Shown here piece after piece: positions 24,293 to 32,155 of a DNA stretch of 64,000 nt. The DNA lies in the NCBI RefSeq assembly GCF_004168035.1, contig NZ_SDPU01000009.1:62001-126000 (forward strand), written 5' to 3'. The position numbers and the translations under genes are program-made. Numbering within the stretch: the stretch's first letter is position 1; every line of letters starts with the position of its first letter. The stretch comes from Nocardioides iriomotensis (GTDB lineage: Bacteria; Actinomycetota; Actinomycetes; Propionibacteriales; Nocardioidaceae). The notes beneath the pieces are model-generated. The model saw nothing but the letters and a program-made list of their open reading frames with translations, searched no databases and had not been told where the DNA came from.

Positions 24293-25938
24293 GCAGAGAC
24301 TCCTTCTGCGGGGTCGGTGGCAGCGGTGCTCGCCGCAACCGCGGTGGTCGGCGCGCTGCTGGACGTCGTAGTCTCGGCGGTCGCGCCCGACTGCCGCCAA
24401 CCGGTGATCCCCTGCTCGGCGGCCATCCTGCGCACGATGACAGGGGCAGCGAACACCGACGGGAGCAGGATCAGGCCGACCGGGACGGCGGTGATGACGA
24501 TGAACGACTGGAGGGCGGAGATGCCTCCGTCGCCGATGCTGATGAGCACCGCGGCCGCCGCCCCCATGAGGAGCGCCCAGACCGCGCGCAGCTTGGTGCC
24601 CGCGTGGTCCTCGGAGGTGCAGGACTGTGCGATGGCGTAGGACATCGAGTCGGTCGTGGTGGCCACGAACAGGATAGTGAGGACGAGGAATCCGAGACCG
24701 ACGAGCGTCGACAGGGGCAGCCCCTCCGCGATCGACATCACGGCGGCCGGCAGCCCCGACTCGTTGAGCGGTCCCGAGACTGCTCCGGGTCGCTCCTGCT
24801 CGAGCATGATGCCGGTGCCGCCGAGCACGGAGAACCAGAGGCAGGTGGCGACCGGCGGGAGCACGGCGGTGCTGACGATCAGGTCGCGAACGGTGCGGCC
24901 CCGCGAGATGCGGGCGATGAAGATGGCCATCAGCGGGGCGTACCCGAGGAACCAGCCGAAGAAGAAGACGGTCCAACCCGACAGCCAGGCCGGGTCGCCG
25001 CGGTAGAGGCTGGTGCCGACGAAGTCAGTCACGTAGACGCCGAACCCACCCACGAACGCCCGCAGGACGTACCAGGCGGAGCCGAGCACGAGCACGGCCG
25101 CCATCAGTGCCAGGGCCAGCCACACGTTAACGCGGCTGAGGAACTGGATGCCGCGGTTGACACCCGAGACGACCGACACAGCAGCGACCGCCGTCAGCAC
25201 GGCGATGACCGCCAGCTGGACGCCGTAGACGTCGGGCAGGCCGAACACCGAGGAGAGTCCGTAGGAGACCTGGAGACCGAGGAAGCCGATCGGACCAACG
25301 GTCCCGGCCACGACGGCGATGATGCAGACGATGTCGGCCGCGGCTCCGACCGGGCTCGTCACGACGCGCTTGCCGAGCACGGGGTAGAGAAGGCTGCGCG
25401 GCCGCAACGGCATCCCCTTGTCGACGGCGTGCATGATGACGATGGCGGCCAGGGAGCCAAGGATGGCCCAGGCGAGGAATCCCCAGTGCACGAAGCTCTG
25501 GGCGAGGGCCACGTGTGCCGCTTCGTTGCTGCCGACCTCGACGTCGCCGAAGAAGGGCGGCGCATTGAGGTAGTGGTACATCGGCTCCGCCGCTGCCCAG
25601 AAGACGCCTCCGCCGGCGAGCAGGGTGCACATGATCATGGCGACCCACTTGAACCGACCGAACTCGGGCGCCTTGGTGCCGAATCGGGCACGCGCCCACG
25701 GGGTCAGGGCGAGACCGATCGCGACGAGGAACGTCGCGAACATGAGGATCTGCCAGTAGAAGCCGAACCAGGACGCGCTCTTGGTGAATCCGGTCGAGAC
25801 CCAGCCGCCGACGGTGTCGGGTCCCGCGACCGCGGCGACGACGAACGCGGTCAGGGCACCCGCGCTGACGCCCGCGACGATCCTGTCGACGCCCCCTCGG
25901 ACGTCGGAAGCGGCCGCCTCAGTGGTTGGTGTGGTCAT
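24289..25938 (-). CDS. BCCT family transporter
   Basis: The protein has 549 residues and about twelve membrane helices. BCCT carriers (betaine/carnitine/choline transporters) are recognised by the aromatic membrane segments: FGFYWQILMFATF, GVFWAAAEPMYHYLNAPP, HWGFLAWAILG, then GRGIQFLSRVNVWLA-like text and FFFGWFLGYAPLMAIFIARISRGRT, all present here. The C-terminus is a Thr/Ala-rich cytoplasmic tail. The probable substrate is a quaternary amine or related zwitterion. It is the first gene of the minus-strand operon and is divergent from the LysR gene, with a 149-base shared control region. Stop overlaps the aldehyde dehydrogenase start. Confidence 0.92.
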   Translation of the reverse strand: MTTPTTEAAASDVRGGVDRIVAGVSAGALTAFVVAAVAGPDTVGGWVSTGFTKSASWFGFYWQILMFATFLVAIGLALTPWARARFGTKAPEFGRFKWVAMIMCTLLAGGGVFWAAAEPMYHYLNAPPFFGDVEVGSNEAAHVALAQSFVHWGFLAWAILGSLAAIVIMHAVDKGMPLRPRSLLYPVLGKRVVTSPVGAAADIVCIIAVVAGTVGPIGFLGLQVSYGLSSVFGLPDVYGVQLAVIAVLTAVAAVSVVSGVNRGIQFLSRVNVWLALALMAAVLVLGSAWYVLRAFVGGFGVYVTDFVGTSLYRGDPAWLSGWTVFFFGWFLGYAPLMAIFIARISRGRTVRDLIVSTAVLPPVATCLWFSVLGGTGIMLEQERPGAVSGPLNESGLPAAVMSIAEGLPLSTLVGLGFLVLTILFVATTTDSMSYAIAQSCTSEDHAGTKLRAVWALLMGAAAAVLISIGDGGISALQSFIVITAVPVGLILLPSVFAAPVIVRRMAAEQGITGWRQSGATAETTTSSSAPTTAVAASTAATDPAEGVSA

Positions 25939-26046
25939 GCGTGCCTTCTCTCCTAGGGACAGTGTTGCCCAGGTCAGCGGGCGCCGTGACGCCCTTCACA
26001 CCTGACGGTAGGAACGAGGTACCTATTCAGTCCAAGACCTGTTTGG

Positions 26047-26075
26047 CACTGATTGATTCAGATTCGTCATCAGTG
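26047..26075. promoter_or_regulatory. Candidate LysR operator in the divergent control region
   Basis: CACTGAT (26047-26053) and ATCAGTG (26069-26075) form a perfect 7-base inverted repeat with a 15-base spacer, ending 12 bases before the LysR start codon. LysR-type regulators usually bind such interrupted dyads (often T-N11-A). Its closeness to the regulator start suggests autoregulation and control of the divergent operon. Confidence 0.45.
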
Positions 26076-26087
26076 ATAGAAGGCCTC

Positions 26088-26969
26088 ATGGACCTCCGCC
26101 AGATCCGGTACGCCGTGGCCGTGGCCGACGAGCTGCACTTCGGGCGCGCAGCGGAACACCTGCTCGTCGCGCAGCCGTCACTGTCTCGCCAGATCCGCGA
26201 CCTCGAGCGGGATCTCGGGGTCACCCTCTTCGACCGGACCAGCCGCAGGGTGGACCTCACCGCCGCCGGAGCCGCCTTCGTCGAATCAGCGCGCCTGGCC
26301 CTCCGAGCCGTCGATGTGAGCCGCACGGCTGCACTGGACGCAGCTCGCGGTGTCCAGGGACAGGTCACGCTCGGCTTCGTGGCCTCGGCAGCCATCGAGA
26401 TCCTGCCCGGAGTGGTTCGCCGTTATCGCAGCGCCCGTCCCGCGGTCAGACTCTCGTTGCGCGAGATGACCACCGAGGAGCAGATGGCTGCCCTGCACGA
26501 CGGCCACGTGGACGTCGGCCTAAGTCGCGACCTCGAGCCCAGCGAAGGCGTCGAGGTCACGGCCCTGCTGCGGGAGCCTCTGCTGGCGGTCGTTCCCACG
26601 GGACATCCGCTGCAACGCCGGCGCACCATCGAGATGTCAGACCTGGCCGGCTCCGACTTCGTCACGCTCCCCCGCCAGCGGGTTCCGCGAGCCTGGGACA
26701 GGCTCATCATCCTCGCCGACTCCAGCGGCATGCGCCCGACCTTCGTCCAGGAAGCCAACCAGTTCTCGACCCTGCTCGCGCTAGTCGCGGCGGAGGTCGG
26801 AGTTGCGGTGGTTCCGTCGTCGGTGCGACATCTCCGACGTGACGGTGTCCACTACCTCCGCCTCCGCGACGACCGTGCCTGGTCCGAGGTCTGCGCGGTC
26901 ACTCGGTCGGACGACCCGACCCCCACCGCCCGCGACCTCTACGGCGTCCTCACCGATGGTCGCCCATGA
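26088..26969 (+). CDS. LysR-type transcriptional regulator
   Basis: ATG 26088 gives 293 residues beginning MDLRQIRYAVAVADELHFGR, the exact start pattern of LysR proteins; longer frames to 25926 have no support. The winged helix-turn-helix covers residues 1-60 (AAEHLLVAQPSLSRQIRDLE, LGVTLFDRTSRRVDLT). The rest is the usual effector-binding domain (LGFVASAAIEILPGVV, then EGVEVTALLREPLLAVVPTG and VAAEVGVAVVPSS). It is divergent from the six-gene operon at 18912-25938 and is probably its regulator, responding to a pathway metabolite. Array motif copy 13 begins 11 bases after the stop. Confidence 0.93.
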   Translation: MDLRQIRYAVAVADELHFGRAAEHLLVAQPSLSRQIRDLERDLGVTLFDRTSRRVDLTAAGAAFVESARLALRAVDVSRTAALDAARGVQGQVTLGFVASAAIEILPGVVRRYRSARPAVRLSLREMTTEEQMAALHDGHVDVGLSRDLEPSEGVEVTALLREPLLAVVPTGHPLQRRRTIEMSDLAGSDFVTLPRQRVPRAWDRLIILADSSGMRPTFVQEANQFSTLLALVAAEVGVAVVPSSVRHLRRDGVHYLRLRDDRAWSEVCAVTRSDDPTPTARDLYGVLTDGRP

Positions 26970-26979
26970 AGCGGCGCAC

Positions 26980-26994
26980 GCGGCGGTAAGACGC
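26980..26994 (+). repeat. Array motif copy 13
   Basis: GCGGCGGTAAGACGC, exact consensus with the T variant. GCG (26974-26976) / CGC (26992-26994) may pair; wide arms are not clear. Confidence 0.85.
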
Positions 26995-27090
26995 GGTCAC
27001 CGCAGCCGTCCACACGCACCGAGCCGAATGCCGCTGCTCCGCCTCTTACTGGCTGCAGCGAGTGGGGGCGGAGGGCCACCGCGTGACGAG

Positions 27091-28671
27091 TTATTTGCCG
27101 GGCCGACACGGGCAGCCGAACGCGATGTCGCCTAGGCGCTCGGCGCTGATCCGACCGCATCGGCCGCATTCCGTGCGGTGCGGGTCGTCGGGCAGCGAGG
27201 GGCTTGTGAGCGGTCCGAGGTAGATGAATCCGTTCTCGCTCGCGATGGTCTGCGCATGCTCGAAGGGCACGGGCTCGAACCGGGCGAACCGCCCCGCCAG
27301 TGCCCGCGATTGCTCGGCCCACGCTCGCCAGTAGCACGCCCGACACGTTGCCTCGCTACAACCGTTCTTCTCGAGGACGTACTCGAAGCGGTAGTGGGCG
27401 ACGTTGCTGCAGGCCTTGCACCGGGTCAGCAGGAAGTCTTGGGGGTGAGTGAACGACTCCAGCGCCTCAAGGCCACCGACATCGAGGATGGCCGCGATGT
27501 GGGCATCGCAGTACGTCGGCCTGCTCCATGTCCTGAATGCGGCAGTGTCCCCGCACCCTTCAACCGAACAGACCTGGCCCACGGGCTTTCGTTCGCGCCG
27601 TAGCGGCTTCGGCGGCTTCGGCGGCTTCGGCGGTACTGGGATCGGGCGTCGATCGAGGGGTACTGAGCGCAACGGATTGCGGTTCGGCGCAGCGCTGGGA
27701 ACCGGCTCTTCGAGCAGGAGGTCTTCGATGACGGTGAGTGCCTTGCCGTCGAGACACCGCAGGAAGTCGTCCTCCGTCATGACCTCGATCGCTTGGCCGT
27801 TGTCCTGCAGTTCGAAGGCCTTGCGCGCTTTGCCGGTCAGGTTGGAGCCGGGGCGCAGGACGGCCGGGTTGATGTCGCCGATGACGAGGACGTTGGTCTT
27901 CTTCGTTGTGTTCTGCTCGGGAATCGCGCCGACGCGGGCGCATTCTTGCCGAGCGATGTCGCGAGTCATCGACATAAGGGTTCCGGTGAACACCACGACG
28001 CGTCCGTAGAGGTAGCCGTCCGGGTCGGCGTCCGGGTTGACCTCGATGGGCGTGAAGCCACGACTGCCGGTGCCAGTCGCAACGCTGCCTTGGTAGGGGC
28101 CGCTGCTCATGCATCCAATGGACATGCTGTGGGCGGCCGCGAGGTCAGCCAGGTCTTGCACGCCCGCCGCGTCGGCCAAGGCCGTGACGATGCCGACGAC
28201 ACCGTGCGCGTCCGCCAGGGGGTCATGGTGATCGCCCATCGCGAAGCCCAAGGATTCCGCCACGTAGGGCAGCCGGTAGGACGGCAGGCTGAGCGCCCGG
28301 CGGGACATGGCCATGGTGCAGAGGAAACGCATCTCGGGCCATTCGATGTTGTCCACGGCGCAGGCGTAGCGGATGACGCCGATGTCGAAGCCCGCGTTGT
28401 GAGTCACCACGACGTCGTCTGCGACGTACTCCATGAGTGCCGGCAGCACGGCGCGCCATCGGGCTGCTCCCTGCACCGTTTCTGCGTCGATGCCGTGGAG
28501 AGCGGTGTTGAAGCCGTCGAAATAGTCCACTTGCTCGGGTGGCCTGATCAGCCAGCGCTGCTCGTCGACGGGCCGGCCGTCGCGGACACGAACCAGCCCG
28601 ACGGCGCAGGGCGAGCCCCGGTAGGAGTTGGCGGTCTCGAAGTCGATGGCGGTGTAGTCGAGCACCGTCAC
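27091..28671 (-). CDS. DnaQ-like exonuclease fused to BRCT and zinc-binding regions
   Basis: The protein has 526 residues. Residues 1-175: DEDDh 3'-5' exonuclease (DYTAIDFETAN with the first Asp/Glu, VVTHNAGFDIGVI, and DHHDPLADA with the His-x4-Asp). Residues about 220-320: a BRCT domain like that of DNA ligase (GRVVVFTGTLMSMTRDIARQ, QNTTKKTNVLVIGD). Residues about 335-370: a basic Pro-rich linker with the repeat KPPKPPKP. The C-terminal 150 residues carry several CxxC pairs (CSVEGCG, CDAHI, CKACSN, CRACYW, CGRCGR), probably zinc ribbons. The start is GTG 28671, overlapping the preceding gene. It acts on DNA or RNA ends, and this architecture suggests repair or defence. Confidence 0.85.
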   Translation of the reverse strand: MTVLDYTAIDFETANSYRGSPCAVGLVRVRDGRPVDEQRWLIRPPEQVDYFDGFNTALHGIDAETVQGAARWRAVLPALMEYVADDVVVTHNAGFDIGVIRYACAVDNIEWPEMRFLCTMAMSRRALSLPSYRLPYVAESLGFAMGDHHDPLADAHGVVGIVTALADAAGVQDLADLAAAHSMSIGCMSSGPYQGSVATGTGSRGFTPIEVNPDADPDGYLYGRVVVFTGTLMSMTRDIARQECARVGAIPEQNTTKKTNVLVIGDINPAVLRPGSNLTGKARKAFELQDNGQAIEVMTEDDFLRCLDGKALTVIEDLLLEEPVPSAAPNRNPLRSVPLDRRPIPVPPKPPKPPKPLRRERKPVGQVCSVEGCGDTAAFRTWSRPTYCDAHIAAILDVGGLEALESFTHPQDFLLTRCKACSNVAHYRFEYVLEKNGCSEATCRACYWRAWAEQSRALAGRFARFEPVPFEHAQTIASENGFIYLGPLTSPSLPDDPHRTECGRCGRISAERLGDIAFGCPCRPGK

Positions 28672-29264
28672 ACCAGAGGCTGCTCATGGACGCGTGCCGC
28701 GAAAGACTCCGGGAACCTTGCGAGCTGCGGGGAGTTCATGTGCTCGGGCATGATCCATGGCGTCTCGCCGGTCTGCGGACGCGTCGTGCGGCGGCGACGC
28801 TCCTCGTCGGTCTGAAGCCAGGCCGTCCACGCCGCGGCGAGGTAGTTCGCAGCGGCGAAGGCCCGTCCAGACGCGGTGTCCTCCACCGGCACGTGGTCGG
28901 CCGGGTTGGGCGTGGTCGGGAAGCTGGGGGCCTTCAATGAAGAGGAGCGCGTTCTGCGCTTGTGCTCAGCAACCGCCGCCGCGATCACTTCCTGCTGGGT
29001 TTCGGTCTCGGTCACCAGGCCAGCGATGTCGGACTCATCGAGCGGCGCCCCTTGTATGGGCAGCCCGTCGAGGTCCGTGCCCTTCGTGACAAGGACACTG
29101 CAGCAGCGAGTCAGGGAGCGCACGTTCTCTACGGCGTCCGTGTCGGTTGCGGTGTCGATCACTACCGCGTTGACGTGCCGCGGCTGCCCCTCCGACGCAC
29201 TGGTCACCCAGATCGCGATCGTGTTGCTTCCAGGCTGCCGGTCAATGGTCGCGATTCCCCGCAA
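28668..29264 (-). CDS. Hypothetical protein coupled to the exonuclease gene
   Basis: The protein has 198 residues. The N-terminal half has an alternating strand/helix pattern (MRGIATIDRQPGSNTIAIWV, HVNAVVIDTATDTDAVENVR, CCSVLVTKGTDLDGLPIQ) like a small Rossmann-type or RNase H-like domain. The C-terminus has a characteristic TPWIMPEHMNSPQLARFPES-like string. I believe it belongs to an unnamed actinobacterial family but cannot name it reliably. Its stop overlaps the start of the exonuclease-BRCT gene, so the two are co-translated and probably act together. Confidence 0.65.
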   Translation of the reverse strand: MRGIATIDRQPGSNTIAIWVTSASEGQPRHVNAVVIDTATDTDAVENVRSLTRCCSVLVTKGTDLDGLPIQGAPLDESDIAGLVTETETQQEVIAAAVAEHKRRTRSSSLKAPSFPTTPNPADHVPVEDTASGRAFAAANYLAAAWTAWLQTDEERRRRTTRPQTGETPWIMPEHMNSPQLARFPESFAARVHEQPLV

Positions 29265-29367
29265 CTCCCCACCCCCGTTTTAATGCGCCTCCCGACGGCG
29301 CGCGCACGCAGGCTAGCCGGGATTGGCGTCGCCTGTCCGGGCATCAAGGAAACGTGACTACCCGTGG

Positions 29368-29382
29368 GCGGCGAAATGCCGC
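29368..29382 (+). repeat. Degenerate array motif
   Basis: GCGGCGAAATGCCGC lacks one G and has TGC for GAC, but folds as GCGGC/GCCGC and sits where a border is expected, between the minus-strand pair 27091-29264 and the plus-strand gene at 29558. Confidence 0.35.
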
Positions 29383-29557
29383 ATGTGGCGCTGCGTTCGG
29401 CGCGACTGGCCCAAGCGTGCGGTCACTGCGACTGTCATCGGCAGAAACGGGGGAACAGCGACTCGCCACGGCCGGGGAATCGTGCACGTTCGCGCCGAGA
29501 AGCCTCAGCTACGGGATATCTTCGGCCAACGCAGTTACATGAACGGGGGAATGCTAG

Positions 29558-30388
29558 ATGGAGTCACGCCTGCGCCGATTGGCCGCAACACTGAGCATTG
29601 TTGTCGGCGCTTCGCCCATCGTGGCGGGGGCAAACGTAGCAGCCGCGGAGTCCGGCACAAGGTCAGCGGAACGTGCCCTGACCGGGGTTTCTATTGGCCA
29701 CGCGCCGTCCGATGTGACGGAGGGCGAGCGCTTCAAGGTCAAGGTCCGAGTGGGTTCGCCGGCCAATGCCAAGACGCTGTCGCTGCAACTGCGGGTCGTC
29801 GACGTTCTCGGCAACGCGAGCTGGACCACCGTCAGGTCGAGGAGGGTTGCGTCGACGGCTCGTCACACGTTCAAACTCGTCGCGACAGGGGTGGGCAAGC
29901 AGCGGTTTCGCGCGTTGGTCGCCTATCGCGGCTCTGGGAAGGCTCGATCGACTGCACGGGGTGTGACGGTCTGGGCGTGGACCGACCTTGCCCGAATCCC
30001 TGCCTACTACGCCACGTCCGGAGTCAACCACGAGTACTTCCAGTTCGGGCTGGCAGGTACGCAGTACCGGGGTTGGCTCACCATGGGCGGGTACGGCTCG
30101 TGGGAAACACGATTCACCCCTGGCCGGAACTGCAAGGCCTTCCGCGGAGTGGCGGGTGTTACCGATCAATCGGCCGACGGATCCTCGGGTCAAGTGACGC
30201 TGATCGCCGACGAGACCACAGTCGTCTATCAGTCGCCCGTTCTGACGCCCGGCGCAGCCCACGTGTTTGAGGTACCGCTCAGCGCGCCGTACCGATTCGC
30301 CATACAAGGGCGCAACTTGTCGCTGGATGGTGTCCGTTCCTACCCAGCGATCGGCACGCCACAGTTTCTCTGCGACACGGCGTACTAG
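29558..30388 (+). CDS. Secreted protein with NPCBM-like C-terminal domain
   Basis: The protein has 276 residues. ATG 29558 is followed by a signal peptide (RLRRLAATLSIVVGASPIVAGANVAAAE). Residues 40-135 form an Ig-like beta domain (VTEGERFKVKVRVGSPANAK, then TARHTFKLVATGVGKQRFRA), and residues 145-275 resemble the NPCBM/NEW2 carbohydrate-binding domain (YRGWLTMGGYGSWETRFTPG, CKAFRGVAGVTDQSADGSSG, VTLIADETTVVYQSPVL). The last Cys pairs well with the Cys in NCKAF. It is probably a cell-surface or exported binding protein; no catalytic residues are visible. Array motif copy 14 lies 62 bases after the stop. Confidence 0.72.
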   Translation: MESRLRRLAATLSIVVGASPIVAGANVAAAESGTRSAERALTGVSIGHAPSDVTEGERFKVKVRVGSPANAKTLSLQLRVVDVLGNASWTTVRSRRVASTARHTFKLVATGVGKQRFRALVAYRGSGKARSTARGVTVWAWTDLARIPAYYATSGVNHEYFQFGLAGTQYRGWLTMGGYGSWETRFTPGRNCKAFRGVAGVTDQSADGSSGQVTLIADETTVVYQSPVLTPGAAHVFEVPLSAPYRFAIQGRNLSLDGVRSYPAIGTPQFLCDTAY

Positions 30389-30813
30389 GAATACCGCGGG
30401 TCGCCGATTCGGTCTCCTTAGCGAGACGGAAATCAGGCATGCCCGCCTAGCGGCGGTAAGACGCACCACAAGTGGCCATGCACAAAGTGTGTGCACGTGA
30501 GGACGAGGCACACGGCCGAGAGAAATTGCCGCGGAGTTCGACAGTGACGTAACTACCGCACGATCGCTCGCTTGAACCATGCACTGAAGGTCTTGACAGC
30601 GAAGGACGACGACTGCCTCGCCACGGTGGAGGGTTCAGAATGAGCTCGAGCGACGGTTCGACCGGTGATCACAAGATCCCTATCGAGAAGCGTTAGCCGA
30701 GGAACCGTGACGGCCGCCGCTCACGATCAGCGGGGCGGAGGTCACACAAGATGAGGGAGTCAACGCACTAGCCCAGCTAGCCGCTAGGTTGCTCGGCAAC
30801 GAGGGGGGACGTC
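30389..30813. other. Gene-free region with motif copy 14
   Basis: 425 bases with array motif copy 14 and its arms. An 18-codon frame near 30640 is not convincing. A CGAGGGGGGAC stretch just before 30814 is the ribosome binding site of the next gene. Nothing else is recognised. Confidence 0.5.
30450..30464 (+). repeat. Array motif copy 14
   Basis: GCGGCGGTAAGACGC, exact consensus with the T variant. GCATG (30437-30441) / CATGC (30477-30481) flank it. Confidence 0.85.
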
Positions 30814-32109
30814 ATGACAGAACGACCGGACGACTTTGATCCCGATCTGTGGTTCGAACCGAATCGCGATGCCGAATCCGCCGCAACTTCGTCATCGAAT
30901 GAGCCGACCAACGTTTGCCGGGTGGCCGCGCTGTCGAGCATGCTGGCCGCCGACGAGGACCCCCTGAGGGGCCTCCAACCGGAGCTCAGTGCGCTTGGGT
31001 TTGCCGAGAGGCTTGCCACGGGTGAGGTGCCCTTCCGGCACGCCGCTGTTGAGGAACTGCGGGAGAGTGCCGGCAGGTCGTTCCGCTCCCGCGAGGAGCA
31101 ACGCGTTGAACAATGGGCCGCAATCAACCAGGCCGCCGATGTTGCATCGGTCTATGACTTCCTCCTCTCCGTGCTTCAGAGCCCGCTTGAACGCGAGTCA
31201 GCGGCGGCGGCGGTCGCGATCGCGAGGGACCTCCACGATCAAGGAGGCGATGGGCTGATTTGGTCCGGATGGCTGAACCTTGCGCTTCCTGATTGGGATC
31301 CGTGGCAGCTACCGGACCCAGAACTGCTACGGGACTATTTCGAGTGGGACGATGTCGCATGGAACTCGACGCTGGAGCAAGTTCGCGGCACCTTCGCAGG
31401 ACAACCACTCCTTTGGGCTCAAGTGCTGGTGGAGCTTCGGCTGCGCCTTGCGTTGCGATCTGCCGACCCAGTCACACGATCGCTCGTCCATGCCTTGTTC
31501 TTGACCGACGACACAACTGACATCGAGACGGAAGAACTTGAGGACGGTCATGCCGTTCCAAACGTCTCGCTACTGATACATGGAACCAACGCGTGGCAAG
31601 GCGATTGGTGGCGACCAGGGAAAGGGACGTTCCACCATTTCGTGTTGTCGGAGTTGCGACGAGATCTTTACCGTGGGGGCGCACGGTTTGGCTGGAACGG
31701 GTATCTAAGGGACACCCACCGCACCCTGGCGGCCCGCGACCTGCTCGACTGGGCGGCCGACCTAGCTCCTTATGGCCTACGAACCGTGTTTGCACACAGC
31801 TATGGATCCGATGTCGCTGCGAAATCGTGGATTTTCGGACTACCCGTGGAGGAACTCGTCCTTCTCAGCGCGCCCGTCAACAAGGCAGTTGTGATGGCCG
31901 CGGCCGGTATCGATCACGTGGTCGACGTTCGCTTGCCATTTGATCCCGTTCTCGCTTGTGCAAGGCTTTTTCAACGGGTCTCCCAATCGCTGCCACCGCT
32001 CTCCAACGTAGACGAAGTCCTTTTGAAGTGGTCCCTGCATCACGGCGCGAGCCACGATCCACTTGTCTGGAAAGCTGAGGATGTTGTCCAACGAGGGCAC
32101 TTGATCTAG
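30814..32109 (+). CDS. Alpha/beta hydrolase-fold protein
   Basis: The protein has 431 residues. A strong ribosome binding site (GGGGGGAC) precedes ATG 30814. Residues 1-240 are an unidentified helical region, acidic at the start (ERPDDFDPDLWFEPNRD). The hydrolase core follows: VSLLIHGTNAWQGDWW (oxyanion side) and the nucleophile elbow TVFAHSYGSDVA with S329, then VEELVLLSAPVNKAVV. Asp and His candidates follow (RLPFDPV, LHHGASHDPLVW). The long N-terminal part suggests a specialised role rather than a household esterase. Unrelated in detail to the hydrolase of the CHAT operon. Array motif copy 15 begins 32 bases after the stop. Confidence 0.78.
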   Translation: MTERPDDFDPDLWFEPNRDAESAATSSSNEPTNVCRVAALSSMLAADEDPLRGLQPELSALGFAERLATGEVPFRHAAVEELRESAGRSFRSREEQRVEQWAAINQAADVASVYDFLLSVLQSPLERESAAAAVAIARDLHDQGGDGLIWSGWLNLALPDWDPWQLPDPELLRDYFEWDDVAWNSTLEQVRGTFAGQPLLWAQVLVELRLRLALRSADPVTRSLVHALFLTDDTTDIETEELEDGHAVPNVSLLIHGTNAWQGDWWRPGKGTFHHFVLSELRRDLYRGGARFGWNGYLRDTHRTLAARDLLDWAADLAPYGLRTVFAHSYGSDVAAKSWIFGLPVEELVLLSAPVNKAVVMAAAGIDHVVDVRLPFDPVLACARLFQRVSQSLPPLSNVDEVLLKWSLHHGASHDPLVWKAEDVVQRGHLI

Positions 32110-32140
32110 AGCGAGCTGTCGTCCGTGAGTGAACCCGCTG

Positions 32141-32155
32141 GCGGCGGAATGATCG
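32141..32155 (+). repeat. Array motif copy 15, last copy seen
   Basis: GCGGCGGAATGATCG, two to three mismatches at the 3' end. AGCGAGC (32110-32116) / GCTCGCT (32160-32166) form a perfect 7-base outer arm. Confidence 0.72.

Noticed and set aside
26787-26801. GCGGCGGAGGTCGGA in the LysR gene
   Set aside because: Encodes Ala-Ala-Glu-Val-Gly in a conserved part of the regulator; chance match in GC-rich code.
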